Positions 24,501 through 38,150 are shown, counted from the first letter of the stretch. The stretch is 64,000 bases of DNA from Dioscorea cayenensis subsp. rotundata (GCF_009730915.1 NC_052494.1:558001-622000), one strand, 5' to 3'. The notes: generated by a model not told the origin, from the letters alone. Numbers and translations: made by a program.

Positions 24501-27153
24501 TAAAGAGCCCCGATATTTCATATATAAGAATATTTGTTGTCAGCAGATATGCGCCAATACCACCACCAAATCGTATAAAAATGGGTCCACAACGCAGACT
24601 TGGTATATATGTCTAGTTATGATTCCCTTCAATTATACGATATTTAGAACCATTAACACGATGTATTTACTGCAAGATTTGAGATTGTCATTTTGATGAA
24701 GTCGCCTTCCCGCATTAGGGGAGAAATGATTACTCGAAAATGAGCCAAAAAGAAATCGAATGGAATGCATCACGATTACATACATATGATCCTCGTACTC
24801 AAACGAATGTGAACTCGAAGTTCAAAGGATCATTAAATTGCAAAAATATTGCAAATGAAATACCCTGATGCATTCACCGATACTAAAATGGTAACTAAAT
24901 CATATATACCACCGCGAATGCTCCCTCGCAAGAATTGAGATTCCTAAGAATCCATCAAAGAAAATCAAGTAGAAAATAAACCACGACAAAAACGCTGAGT
25001 AGACTAATTGGTGCCAAAGATTCACCTCCTAGAAAAAGGAAGCAGTAAAAATAAAGAAAAAGGATCTCCCATGAAAGAGGGAGAGGAAATTTTAAAAACC
25101 CCTCGTAACAAGTTAATGAAGAATCAAATGGGGATGATATTTCCGAAAATGTTGAAAAATTCAATTTACATGTAGATGATGGTCAAAGATCAATCGGCAC
25201 TGAGACTCGAAATAAATGATATATTCATCTACAATGTGGCTACGTATATAGAAATAACATCGATACGATCCGAGCCACGATCCATCAAGAAACGTCGACT
25301 AAAGAAAATGATTGGCCAAAATGGAAAGAAGCTATCCAGTCGGAAATGCTAAATTTCTATCAAAAACGCGGAGGTGTTTGAGGGTGATAGTGCCAACACC
25401 GTAGGGATAAAACCACTCGGCTATAAATGGGTGTTCAGGAGAAAAAGAAATGAAAATAATCAAATTATGAGATACAAAAGCAAGACCTGTCGCTCAAGGT
25501 TTTTCTCAAACGCATGGTATTGATTACTGAAGAGACATACTCTCCCGTAAATGGATGGAATTACTTTTTCGATTTTTAATTGCTACATGGCAAAGAGTAA
25601 TAAATTAGATACGCAGCTGATGGATGTTGTCACAAAGATATCCGTACGGATTACTTGAAAACGACATATATATGAAAAATCCCTCGAAGGATATAGAAAA
25701 ACAAACATTACAAATAATCATCATTTATACTCTATTAAATTACGTAGATCTCTTTATGGTTAAAAACAATCCTGGACGGATGATGGTATAACCGCCTCAG
25801 TGAATATCTTATAAAAAGAAGGATACCAAAAATAATAATATACGTCCATGTGTGTTTATTAAAAGTTATACTAACGGGTTTTGTTGTGCGATAGCAGATA
25901 TGTGGATGATTTAAATCTCAGAGGCACTCCCTTCCCGAAATCAAGAATCGCAGAAGATCATATCCGAAAAAAAGAATTTGAAATGAAAGATTTGGGAAAG
26001 ACCAAATTCGCCTAGGTATACAAATCGAGCACTTATACTCTGTGAATATTTCGTGCATCAATCAACCCTATACGGAAAAGGTCCGAAGAGATTCAATATG
26101 GAGAAGCGCTTATCCACCGAGTCACGCTCAATGGTCGTCCGAACTCTTGATGTTCAGAAGATCCATTTCGCCCACCCGAAGAAGGAGAGATCATTCTCGT
26201 CCGTAAACTCCATATTTAAGTGCAATCGGTGCATTAATGTATCTTGCAAATAATACTGCACTGTGATATAGCTTTTGCAAAGAAATCTTCTAGCGAGATA
26301 CGCTCTACACCCGACGCTAAGACACCTGGAAAGGAGTAAAAGACGTGCCACGCTATTTACGAGGAACCATGATCCCGAGTTTATTCTATCGACAAGAATC
26401 TTCATCCAACCTCACGTGTTTTGCTGACAGTCGGGTATCCGTCTCGATCCTCGCAAAGGGCTGATCTCGCATCGGATACATGTTTTCTTACAATGGTACA
26501 TCTATCTCACGTATGCTCCACAAAACAAACTCTACATGCCTACTTCATCAAATCATGTCGAAATTCTAGCTCTTCATGAAGCAAGTCGGAAACGCCAATG
26601 GTTACGATCTATGATTGGGCATATACAAAATATCCCGCAAATTACCATCAAGAACAACAAATGCTACAGAGAATTTATGAAGATCAACAATGCTTGTATT
26701 TCTCAAATACAAGGAGTGTTATATTAAAGGCTGACGTAATCTAAAACATATATCACCAAAAATTTTTCTACACTCATGATCTCCGTAGAAAGGCAAGTTA
26801 TAAGCTCAAAAGATTCAAATCCAGATGAGAATCAAGTCGATCTATTCACAAAATCACTTCCTAAGTGCATTCACCAAAGACTTATATACAAAATCGGACG
26901 AGAAGACTTAAGGATGAAGTACTTCCGATATGAAAGTTAAAAGTTATTTATTTCGAGGTAGACCGACTCTTTTTCCCTTCGCCAGGTTTTTGGTCTCCAA
27001 TGGGTTTTTCCGAGGCAAGGTTTTTAATGAGGCAGTAACTCTCAAATGTGCCAAGGATAGTGTACTCTTTTTCCTTAGCTAGGTTTTTATCCCACCGGGT
27101 TTTTCCTATGCAAGGTTTTAACGAGGCATATCCTTCGGGTCGTAGGCATCCGA

Positions 27154-27549
27154 TGTGAGTGTTATAAACAAATATTTTTAATGGATGCTCATCGTAAAGT
27201 GATTTCACCCGTAAAGTAGCAGCATTACTATAGCAACTTCTCAGATATTACCGTAGTAGACGCAACACCGTGAGCGATGTACTGTAGCCCACCTGCGATC
27301 ACATTATTCCACCAACTGTAGTATTTTTGGACCGCCGGATCGAATCGATCCCGGCCGCTCATTCAACTCTCGGAACCCCTATAAATACCCCCTCATTTTG
27401 TATACTTTGGAATATATAGAGAATAGAAAGAAAAAAGAGAAATAAAAGAAGAAGAACTTAATTCTTCAGGGTTTTTGGGTTTTTGGTAAATACTCTGGCT
27501 CTCTATTATTATTACTATCTTTACATTTATAACATATATATTTTTAACA
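27154..27549 (+). repeat. 3' LTR of the copia element
   Basis: Begins TGTGAGTGTTATAAAC and ends ATTTTTAACA (TG...CA). It is diverged from the 5' LTR by many substitutions and small indels, which points to an old insertion. A TATA-like CTATAAATACC (27389-27399) precedes the purine-rich leader and may be the element's promoter. Confidence 0.8.
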
Positions 27550-27799
27550 AATAATTCAACCATTGTACCTGGTAAAAATGGGTTGATAAGCTGCTATGGT
27601 GTTTAGTTTAGTTTTAACTGTAGGTGCTATTATAAATAGAGTTGAACAGTTGAGATTGATTATCACTTTTCGCAAATATTACTGTTTATAAACATAGTAA
27701 TATTATATATGAAAATAGTATGCACGGTTGGATTTCAATCCAATCAGTGAACATTCTTAAACAAAAATCCAATGATGAACAGTAAACATTAGTAAATTT

Positions 27800-28256
27800 G
27801 TATATATATATTTATATGAAAAACTTTATATAAAAAAAAAAAAAAATTCTGTGTTACTTTATATACATTTTTTTTATATGCAGATTTGTAGTTATAAGTT
27901 TTACATGATTTGGTTAATGAATAAATAATTTTGTTATTCTTTTTCAATAAAAATTAATTGGTTATTAGTTAGTGTGATCATTTATGTAGGTTAAGTTAGG
28001 CAAATAACTGAAATAAGGGAAAACTCCAAAGTCCAAACCTAGAAGAATACATGAGTAAATGGTTAATTAATGTGGAGTGATGATTGCTTTGAGATTTGTG
28101 CAATGTGAAGGATGTGCGGCCAAGATGCGGGAGAGTGCCATCAGGGCCACGTGTCGTGAAGAGAACACCGGATGTGTTACGTTGTAGTTATGATGGGGCT
28201 TTGCCGATCACGATGAATCCTGGTGGTGGTGCCGAATCATCTTAGCCGTCCAATCA
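27800..28256 (+). repeat. Left arm of a long inverted repeat
   Basis: Matches the reverse complement of 39845-40275. Shared blocks include AGTGTGATCATTTATGTAGG, GGAAAACTCCAA, GATTGCTTTGAGATTTGTG, CACGTGTCGTGAAGAGAACA, TCACGATGAATCCTGGTGGT and TAGCCGTCCA. The core contains a G-box (CCACGTGTC at 28147-28155). The arms are about 11.6 kb apart and flank the NPH3/BTB gene. Noncoding. Confidence 0.85.
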
Positions 28257-29600
28257 CCTTAGCCATTGAAAGGTTTAGCCCATTCATAAACATGTTTATG
28301 GGCTTAATAATAATTTAATATGCACTATTTTCTTATGTCAATTTAACTATGTATTTGTGAATTTTATAATTTTTTGCCAATTTAACCATATATTTCTAAT
28401 TTATTGTTTACTTTCTTATTGCTATTATTAAACAGGCATCATGGGCTAAAGTAACATTAGATGTGAACTGGATCATAGGAAAAATATTATAAAATATTTA
28501 TTTTCAAAAAATTGTTGAATGAAAAGTATATATATACTTCATATTTTCCAATAAAATTTAACACATTTATTAATGATAACACATTTATTAATGATAATTA
28601 TGTTTTTGTCCATCCCACAAGATATGACCGACATTAGGGGTGTTCACTATGGCATATAATGCAGTATTAGAAATAGTACGTATCATCTAGGGATGTTCAC
28701 AAAATCTGAGGGCATCTACTTAGGTCAGTTGGATCACTATCTAACGATCTCCGTGTCCTCTAGATTCTTTTTAAATCTCAACCCCATATGTCCGTTTCAA
28801 TCATTAATCTCTCTTATTTTTCATCATTTATAGATATTGTAGACATTCACTTGGATCACTATCTAACGATCTCTATATCTTCTTTAAATCCCAACCCATG
28901 AAAAGTAAGAGAGAAAATGAAAAAGATAAATGAAGCTAGAATTTAAAAAGAACATCAAGACGTTCAAAAATGATGAAAAGTAAAAGAAAAATTGAAAAAG
29001 ACAAGTAGAGTTAAATTTTAAAGAGAGCACAAAAAAAAAAGGGGGTTCGGAGGGTGGGGAGGAAGAAAAAAGGGGATGTGGGAGCCGTTGAACGTCCCAA
29101 ATGACACGTCCTCGTATGTATGTATATATATCTAATCTGAATGAACTATAACCATATTAAAGTAAGTACATAAATCAATATTAACCACAGGTAGTGATTA
29201 AGACGTTGAAGGGTTTTTTTTTAAAAAAAAAAGGGAAACACTAAAACCGTTCAAATGACCAGTGGCATGAGTTAAATTGGAGCCACTCAGTCAAGATCAG
29301 GCTTGCAAGTTGTAAAGTGAAGAATAATTGACTATGCCTTTTTAAGTTGTTAGCAAGATCAGTAAAAAGTAAAAACACAAAGAAAAAGCTCATCATGAAT
29401 ACACAGCATGAAGCTTTACCACTAGAGAATTTCAAAGGCTGACACTAATCTTTTTCCTTCTTTATGTTTGCTTACACATTCAAAACTAACCATTCATTCT
29501 TCATCCATAAAGAACCAACAACAACAACAACAACAATCACAAAAACATTAATCACTAACATAAAATTCACATCAACTTCCTGCAAAAAACACACATTCTT
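28256..29600. other. Intergenic DNA downstream of the NPH3/BTB gene
   Basis: No gene seen. About 28730-28900 and 28850-29010 hold two diverged copies of a motif (TTGGATCACTATCTAACGATCTC, then TTTAAATC.CAACCC), partly inverted in the purine-rich stretch that follows. A (CAA)n run at about 29516-29537 lies just downstream of the gene. Confidence 0.4.
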
Positions 29601-29617
29601 CATTGTTTTTCAATTCA

Positions 29618-32158
29618 CTATGAGACTGAATGCCTCACACTCCTTGAAGGTGTCGATTTTCCGGTCTCTGGATTGATCGAGACCGAGACTGGGCTCTCCG
29701 ATGTATCGGAGCTGCTGCTGTTCTCTCCGCCTTGCGCTTTTCCTGGCAACAACTTGCTCAGTATCTTCTTCGGCATTATAACACCCTTTGCTTTGTCATT
29801 GCCCTTATCATCGACTACGCCGATCTTATGCACATCACTGCTGCTGCCACCACTGCTCCGCTCACTCCCCGCGCATTTGCCTCCAGTAGTCAACCTCATC
29901 GACTGCAATGAGTTAACCGCATCACATTCGTCATCAGTGTTGGTGTTTGCAGCAGATTTTGAGCTGCTCTTGTGAGACGCGGCATTTTTGCGCGGGAGAA
30001 GTGATCCTAAAGTTGGTAGATCACCGGTAGCCGATGCTCTCATTTGCTCAAAAAACAGGACTTGGACTACTACTCTCAACGGAAGCCGGTCATTCTGCAC
30101 GGCATGCATGCAGGCATCGGCCGAAAGCTTTTTGCAGTCCATTAGACTGCATATCTTCTTCTTCTCGCTCTTTGTCAGTTCAGTGTGTTCCTGCAACACC
30201 GTGCAAACCTTGCGTTATATAAACAGAAAAACTATCGACAGAAAGAATGCGTAATTTAGTTAGTTTTGAGAAATGTACCTTCAGATATATGTCAATGGCT
30301 CGATACAGACCATCGTGCACTGGCCTAGAGGCGACGGAGATCATTTCAGCGAGCTCGATGAATTTCTGAAGAGGTAGATTGGGGTCTTTTGCAATCTCAG
30401 CGAGATATCCATCGATCAACAGAGTTACAGCCAGTTTTGCAGTGCCAGCAACAATGCCGGAGCTCTGATTATCTTGAAGTTCTTCTGAATGATCGTCGTT
30501 GTTTTCTAGCACCAAGAACTCCTCAACTATACATAAAACCATGTCAACATCATACACAGTGTTCTCCCCGGCCGGAGCGGGAAACAAAAGATCTGGCACC
30601 GAAGCTTCTTCTAACTGGCGTCCAATTCTTTTGATCAACTCTCTCTTCGTCGTTTCTCCGCAATCTAACAAACATGCAGCCTTGAGTAGTTTGAGCAAGA
30701 AACTACATGAAACTGAACCTTTTTCAGGAGGAATCAACCATAGAATTGTCTCAAGCAATGTCTGACTTTTAGCGACATCGCCTGCTTGATTAACAATGCC
30801 TCTGGCAAACCCCGGAAGTCTTCTATAAGTATAAGCTTTCAGAGCTTCTCCGATCACTTCCCGGTTTGTTCTTCCCTTTGTTTTAATGGCTGTAAGAATC
30901 TGTTTGTATGAATCAAGCTCAATCTCACACAAGTCTTCGACCCACCAGTCTTTAGGCACCGATTGCTGCTTTCGAACCCCATTCCAATGCGGATCGACAC
31001 CATTTTCTGATGGAAGTTTCTTCCCTGTTATATGTATATGACCATTCGACCTCAGAACTATCTATCGAGGCTTTCAACGCGATAGAGTCTACACAATTAC
31101 TTACTATCTTCAGGTCTTCAGACCAAGGTAACAAAAGACTTCGTAGTTTGAAGAACTATTATCGAGTCTTTCCAGCTGCGAAACACACTTGAATTCAGAA
31201 AGACTTCGATTTTGTAGATGAGATTTCCTTTATCAACAGTTTCATTCATTTCAAGGTACTCTGCCGCGCAACGAGCCATGACTACATTGTAAGCATTTAG
31301 AGTGACTATCATGCCATAACAAAATTTAGCACATATCTCGAATGCAGCCGAGCCGCCGGGTATTTCAGAAATGTCAATCTCATCATTATTATCCTCATTT
31401 GTCGTCGACATCAACCTCTTCAGGTGACCACTTTTCGACAGAAGAGGAAACTGCAGTATGGAAAAATCTACATAAATGAAATACAGAAAACCGACAACAT
31501 TCTTCGACTACATTACAAGTATCTATGAAGCATTTTCTTAACCAATTAAATTCTTATGAACTTATTATGTTCTCGAATGCTTATTCTGGTGACTTAAAAA
31601 GAAAGAATCATATGCCGTGTTTTCATGCGAGGTTTTTCGAATAAAGTTTGGCAGTGTACCTTGTGTAGGTAGAACTTCACATCTCCAACTGTCACGACGA
31701 TGTCGGTCGCTAATTCAGTAGCCACAAACCTGCTCAGAAAAAAATTCTATATTATATAGTATCAACAAATTAAGCATTTCTCATATTAGAACTATACATA
31801 TACACTTATTAACTATCATATATATATATATATATATACATGGATTGCCTTGAACATTTAGAACATATGAATGATATGAACTTTTGGAAGAGATTGAAAT
31901 TTTTGTTAAAAACCAACCAAAACTTAGTGCACAATCACAGAATTTATGCAAGACATAACTCAAGCATCATCATGAATCAATTTCAGAAAGTTCATTTATC
32001 TTTATAACAAGAAAAAGAACAAAATAACAAAGCATGAAGAACATAAAGCTAATAAAGCTCAAAATATTGAACCAAATGATAAATAAAGTTTTTCACCTGA
32101 TATTGCTCCCTTCTGCCTGAAATGCATCCGGCTTCGATCCGAGTTTCATGTACTTCAT
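29618..32158 (-). CDS. NPH3/RPT2-like (NRL) BTB-domain protein, with two frameshifts
   Basis: A plant-specific adaptor family for CUL3 E3 ligases in phototropin and auxin signalling (NPH3, RPT2, NPY). Four minus-strand exons: 32158-32097 ([19 protein letters not shown]), 31729-31660, 31450-30279 and 30190-29618. Allowing for two extra bases they encode 624 residues, normal for the family. BTB domain at about residues 28-130 ([33 protein letters not shown]); NPH3 domain from about residue 209 ([20 protein letters not shown]) to [28 protein letters not shown]; then a Ser-rich tail ending RHSVS. Two single-base insertions break the frame, in a run at 31133-31136 (after VLQTTKS) and at 31023-31025 (after YTYNR). 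Sequence on both sides is well conserved, so sequencing error is as likely as recent loss. It is closest to the At5g67385/At5g03250-type members by recall. Confidence 0.9.
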
Positions 32159-33760
32159 TGTGTCAAGAAAACAGAATGCAATCCGGATCGAAAAACTGAA
32201 AACTCTCCTCCTCCTCCTCCTCCTCTTAACCCAGATAGAACTTCATTGACTGCTAAAAATAAACAATTAAAATACAAGGATAAATCTTAGCAAAGATTCA
32301 AAGATATGGACTGAAAGAAAAGCTCTGTTGTTTCCCAATCTCTAAGCAAAGAGCGAAGAACTCGGTACCATACAAAGAAAGCAAAGGAGACAGCAGAAAC
32401 AGACTCTCAATAACAGTAAACAAATACAGAAAGATCAGAGACAACCACAAGCACTAAACTGACAACCAAATAGTTTAATTATCCACACTATTCCATTAAC
32501 CTTTGCATAGAGTTCACCAAAACTCATTCCTTCTCTTTTCTCAATGTTTACTGTTTATCAGAACTTCACTTGTTCTAAAGCATTAAATCTCATAGCTTAT
32601 AGGATGATTTACATTCCTTTGATTCACTCAATGCATTACATCACCTACAATGAAAGCTGAGACATAGTCTCGAAGTAAAGAGGAAGATGAAGCCTCAAAT
32701 TGCAGACAAAGAGCATCTTTGTGTACTGAGGATTGGAGTTGTAGGAAAAACATATTTCTACTCCTCAAAGAATCTCAACTTGTGAGCAAACAAACACAGA
32801 ACAAAACATTAACTTTAAAAAGAAAGAAAGAAAGAAACACATGTGAGCACTTCTTCATTCATTAACTCCTTGTAATCTTTAACATGAAAACTGAATCAAA
32901 ACACATGAACATTACAGTCATTACTACAAGCATTTCATTAGGACTTCAAAAATCAGAAATGAAGCAAGGGAAAAAGAAGAAGAAACTGTTGTAAAAATCC
33001 AATCTTTGGATCAAAAAAGAGTTCTTTTTAAGGAGAAAAAGGGGCCCCAACAAAAGCTAAAACCTTTTACCCCTCCATTCCAAGTGTCCAACAAGTAGCA
33101 GCAATAGCAGCAGTAGCAGCAGCAGCAAATCATCATGGCCCTCTTCCAATCTCCACACCTTCAATCCTCAAATCCAATAAACCAATTTAAAAACAATAAA
33201 TAATAATAAAAAAATAAAAAAAAAAATAAAAGAATCCTAAATCCAATCACTCACTAAAATCCAAGAAAAATCCCAACTTTTGCTTGCTGTTCCTTTGTCT
33301 CAAAAACAGAGATTGCAACAATGAGATGAGTGATGTCTTCATGCATTCTTGTTGCTCTACTCCAGCTCCTCTTCCTGCTAAAGAGGTGATGAAGATGCAA
33401 AATTACAAGAACACCCTCCCTTGTCTCAAAAACAACAGAAATGCCAATGAACAGTGAGCTTGACAGTGATTGGCTCACTCCTTTGTCTCCTCCATTGCTA
33501 AGCTTGCTTCCATTGTTACCATTTTTAATCAAAATTTTTCAAAGGTCAATGCTTGGATTTTAGTATTTTTCCCACTAAAAATTCAACTTTTTATTGCTTA
33601 AAAAAACATTTTTTAAAAAAAAAAAAAAAAACAAGAACAAAGTCCACAAAGATGAATAATATATGGACAAAGTGTGAGTGTGTGAGTGATTGTGTACCTT
33701 TGAGAGAAAAGTTTGGACCATGGAGTAGTAGTACTAGTGGTTTCCATTAGAGAGCAATGG
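32159..33760 (-). promoter_or_regulatory. Leader and promoter region of the NPH3/BTB gene
   Basis: Upstream of the minus-strand ATG. Less AT-rich than distal DNA, with a (CTC)n run at 32205-32224 directly before the start (a GAG-rich leader on the coding strand) and an AGC-rich microsatellite at 33097-33127. Plant NRL genes often have long leaders, sometimes with introns, but I cannot place a transcription start. The 92-codon frame at 33254-33532 shows no domain. Confidence 0.35.
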
Positions 33761-35330
33761 AAGCAAATGCATTGCCATCATTCATACATCTTTGTAGCCG
33801 TTCTATGACAAACAGTGTCGGATGATTTGTCATGAGCTCATTGGTTGGTAATTTTCCTCCTCTTCTTCTGTCTTCCTTTGTTAATCATCTTGTTCTTTTA
33901 TTTCTATAAATTTTTGTTTATTTTTATTTGTATGATGCTTTTTGGATAATGCTTGTCAAAGTTGCTAGATATTTTTATGTACATTTTCTTCACGTGTTAT
34001 ATCAATTTAATCAATTTTATTAATTATATATATATAGTGTGTGATGTATGAAAGAAATGACCAACTATATAATATAATAAAATAATAATACATGAATTTA
34101 TTAAAAACTCATAATTTAGAAAAACAACTACAAAAAAGCTACTATATTTAAAAGTAAGTAATATAATATTGATTCATTTTGTCAAAATTATTTTATCATA
34201 ATAAAATTTTAAAAAATATTTAATAGACCGTGATTCAATTGTAAGCCAAATTTTAATTTAATCTATGTCATAATTTGACTTTACTGTTTAAATGGATATA
34301 ATATTGTGATTATGACTCTATTCTAAAATTCTCATAATTTAAAAAAAAAAACACACACACATGAACCACATCATGATATTCTTGAATTTGATCAACATCT
34401 CATCTCTTTCATTTTAAAATAATTAATAAAATTTTTACCAGAGAGGTGTAAATAATTAATCCCAGAGTATTATAGACTTACACGGTGATATACAAAGATA
34501 AATATTAATACATCAAAATCTAATTATTATAACATCTAATTGAACAATATATAGTACTGAATGATTAAATTATATTTGAAATTTTGTTACGTGAATATCA
34601 CTTGTTGATTTGGGGACCATTTTGGTTAAAAAAAGTATGAAGAACATTGATTAGGGTTAGGTTTGTTAAGGTTAATAAACAATGCTGGTTTAATCAAATC
34701 AAATCAAATCAAATCAAAATTATAAAGATGATTGGACCACATTTTATAATATGATGAAGAATGTGTGATTATTGTTGCAATGGTCCATATAATTATTTTA
34801 AGTCTGGATTGGACCCAATTTTTGGGTCAGAAGACTCAGAACTGGTCCACTTGGGACCAAAAGTCCCACCTAACTCAACCTACATTCTTATTCCAATGTC
34901 TCCTCTTCCCTTAGCTTGATATTTCAAATTTTCATTCACATTATCAACTTTAAAAACATTTTATGTGCATTGTTTATGAAGCATATATTTGCTGTACTAA
35001 TTTAATAATAATAATAATAGGGAAAATAATAATAGGTAGATCCCTCCCATTGTTCTAATTGTATATCTTTTTAAAATTTTTTTATATCTTTAAAAATGTC
35101 TCTACTTCTCAAGTTATTTATTTTTATTTTTAAAATTTAAATTTATATACAAATTATCAAATTGTCTTTCACCAACACCTACGTCAGTGTGATAAGCCAA
35201 AGGCCAAGGGGTGGAAAGGACGGTGAGGTTGCTTCAAGGTTTATATCCAAAACGAAAGGTTAAGAAATTTAAGGTTTTCTGTCCAAACGTAAGATTAAAA
35301 AAATTTTGGAGCCTGTGATATAACTTTATA

Positions 35331-35368
<38 letters not shown>

Positions 35369-36120
35369 GATCAAAAAGGATGAAAAAATTATTTAACATA
35401 AAGAATGATAGGTAATTTTTTCCTTGTAATAATACCATAATATTCACACTAAAGTTCATCATATTTACCATCAATGATGTGCAAGTGTAAATATAAAATA
35501 CAAAACAATTCCTTAAAAAAAGTTCATCCGAATAAGTTCGCTCTTACATTTATTTAACCTAATAAATTGGTTATTGAAAATATCTACCACTCTTGACAAT
35601 AATTAAATTATTACTATTGATTTATTTGATAATATCTAATAAAATTTAAATAAGAATTAGTAATTTAAATCAAATTTTTTTTTAGAGTGATCTATTAAAC
35701 CATTCCAAACCATTAACACCTATATAATTTTTTTTTATATAAATCACATCTAGAATATGTATATAAATAGAGTTAATCTCTCAATATACATGTATTATCA
35801 CTTTATGTGGAGGTAGATTTAAAATTCATCTTTCCAGTAAGATACGAATATTATATTTAATAAATTCGATGTCAATAAACTAAAAAATTATTAATCTTTA
35901 TATTTTTTTTTAAAACTAGAATCATATAAACATGCAATTCTAATACATAAATGATAAATCTAATGATTTACCAAAAAAAAAAAAGTATTATATATATTTA
36001 TATATTCTCGAAAATGAATTCACATGGACTTCGATAAACATTGGAACATAAGTGAATAGAGTAATTTGAGACCATCTACCAACCCCTATGCAAAGGCTAT
36101 AAGATAGGGAGGTCCTAACC
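33760..36120. other. AT-rich intergenic DNA with microsatellites
   Basis: No gene seen. Contains (AATCA)n at 34692-34718 and an AAT-type repeat of about 12 units at 35333-35369. The rest is AT-rich unique-looking sequence. Confidence 0.5.
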
Positions 36121-36263
36121 TACACCCTAACCCTACTTTGGAACAAAAGGAAGCAACAAAAGTGAAAAAAAAGTGCACTTGTACTTACTAGATCCAATGT
36201 TCTTTCAAGGAAGATCCTTGCTCCCTTTTTATCTTTTTCTTTTTTCTCATCATAGTTTCTTTT

Positions 36264-36266
<3 letters not shown>

Positions 36267-36317
<51 letters not shown>
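36267..36317. repeat. (TA)n microsatellite, about 25 units
   Basis: An uninterrupted TA run of 51 bases, the longest in the window. It borders the dispersed repeat at 36330-36550, which has a second TA run at 36549-36562 on its other side. Confidence 0.95.
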
Positions 36318-36321
<4 letters not shown>

Positions 36322-36329
36322 ACCCAATA

Positions 36330-36550
36330 CATGGGGGATATCCATAGTATCGGATGAAAATCGGATTTCTGCTCATTATAAAGCAGTGAAAACCGCGATT
36401 CTACAGATGTTGTACATCGATCGATGAAACGATAAAGGTGTCTAGATGTGTATATAATCAATCAACCAGTCGGGATGATGATCGCGAACTAGATTTAAAA
36501 ACGTCCTAGATTTGAAAATCTCAGGGCGTCCTCAGATGATGTTTTCGCAT
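36330..36550. repeat. Dispersed repeat related to 3765-3960
   Basis: Shares ATAAAGCAG.GA, CTAC.GATGTT, ATCGA and a final CAGATGAT-like segment with 3765-3960 in the same order. Like that copy it abuts a TA array. Noncoding and unclassified. Confidence 0.35.
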
Positions 36551-37865
36551 ATATATATATATATCCTTAAATTTTTATATTTACATAGAAAATCAAATGA
36601 TAAAAAGTATTTTTAATTATATTAAAAATATTCAAAACATTAATTCAAACAACTAACATAAGACCGGTGTGATAAAAAGTATTTTTTTGGTGTTCGTTTT
36701 AGAAAAGACACGAAAATTAGCTCTATGCTCCTCTCGAGATGAGAAGCGCGTGGGTCGGTGTTGAGTCTACTCCTCACACGCTGTACGTCCCCTGGGTTTG
36801 ATCTTATTGCTCTTTCTAAACATAGATATTTGGATTATTTAAGTAAACAGTTTTGAATTTAAATGTTTATTAAAATCAGTATAAGACACTTGGTATCTCC
36901 CGTATTTTTGTCTCACCTTATTTCCTATTCTGTGAGTCAATGACCATTTATTCAAATAAAAATTATATTAAATAAAAAGCTTATAATTTTTAATATCAAC
37001 TTAAAATAATATTGAAGCATTTGATAGCTTGAAAAATATTAGTCCTCCCTACATTTATTGTTTGTTTTTATATTATTTTATTTTTTCCCATACCATTATC
37101 AAAATATGATGGAAAAGGCTTTCAAAAATAACAAATTTTTTTACTATTTTTATTAATAATATGACACATAGATCATAAGTGCCTCCATTTAAGGGTAATT
37201 TAGAGCAGCAAAAAGTCAAACGCCGAGCCCACGTGTCACTCATCTTGCATAAACATAAGATTCGAGGTCCCAAAGTACCAATCGAATCAAAAACCAGTCG
37301 ATAATAATTTAAAAACTTTTATTTTCTATTATTCTTGTCAAAGAAATTCCATATCTTAATGAGTCTAACTTGATGAAATTGATGCTCCTTTTCATGATAA
37401 AAGTAAGTAAAAAGGGTAAAAAAGAGCATCTTGTTCTGCCCTTTTTGCGTTGGTGCTCTCCACATGAAGGAATTTCATTAAAATTAATAATTTTTATTAG
37501 ATCCATAGTTTTAGTTATTTAATAATAATCAGACAAATATATCAACATTGTATTATGAATATTTATAATGATGATTAATGGTCATTAAGTTTCTTAATCA
37601 TGGATTAACAAGAGCTTTTTCTATCTAAATGCATGTGATGCTGACTCAGCAACCAGTGATCAAAACGTCTTTTTTGGGCATGCTTGACAAATGATTTTCA
37701 TCAAGACTAAGATTTTCTTAATAAAAACTGTTTCTTAGTACCAAACTCATCATTATATTTAAAAATAAAAATAAACTAAAATTATTATATTTTTATAAGT
37801 TTAATTTATATTTATAAATTTTAATACATGTTCAAAATAGATTATTATATCATATATTCACTATA

Positions 37866-38150
37866 TACTCTCCCTGTTTATTTTTATCTGTCATAAACTA
37901 ATGCTTTTTTTATATATTATTTTTAAACATTAAGAAGTATTTATTATTATTTTTTCTTCTAAAATTACCTTAACACTCTATTCAATTATCTTCTTAAAAT
38001 TTAATATAAGAGAAAAATAAAGATATAAATTATGAGTAGTTTTAAAAATATAACTAATTTTTTTATTAAATTATGTAAAATAACCAACTTTCTTGGTACG
38101 TGAGATTCGGTTATTCATGGTACAGATAAAAATGAATGAAGGGAGTGCTT
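37866..38150. mobile_element. Stowaway-like MITE
   Basis: Begins CTCTCCCTGTTTATTTTTATCTGTC and ends, inverted, with ACAGATAAAAATGAATGAAGGGAG. The CTCCCTC-type ends with TATCTGTC just inside match the other Stowaway-like copies in this window. The right TA is altered, so it is an older copy. Noncoding. Confidence 0.7.

Larger units (their letters stand above)
21151..27549 (+). mobile_element. Full-length but heavily decayed Ty1/copia retrotransposon
   Basis: About 6.4 kb between two direct LTRs. Copia domains in order, in scattered frames: an integrase region around 24090-24720 (VAFARLLAQIIVLKAQFPDY; MGPQRRLG spread over frames; DCHFDE-like end); reverse transcriptase at about 25300-26050 (WPKWKEAIQSEML, GYKWVFRRKRNE, VAQGFSQTHGIDY and YVDDLN with its catalytic DD); and RNase H at about 26410-26640. 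Before the 3' LTR lies the repeated 3'-UTR motif CTCTTTTTCC..AGGTTTTT..GGGTTTTTCC..AAGGTTTT..GAGGCA (26967-27130, two copies). Many one- and two-base indels break every domain, so it is dead. A degraded primer site (AGTTATCAAGC, close to the GGTATCAGAGC of this class) follows the 5' LTR at 21583. Confidence 0.85.
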
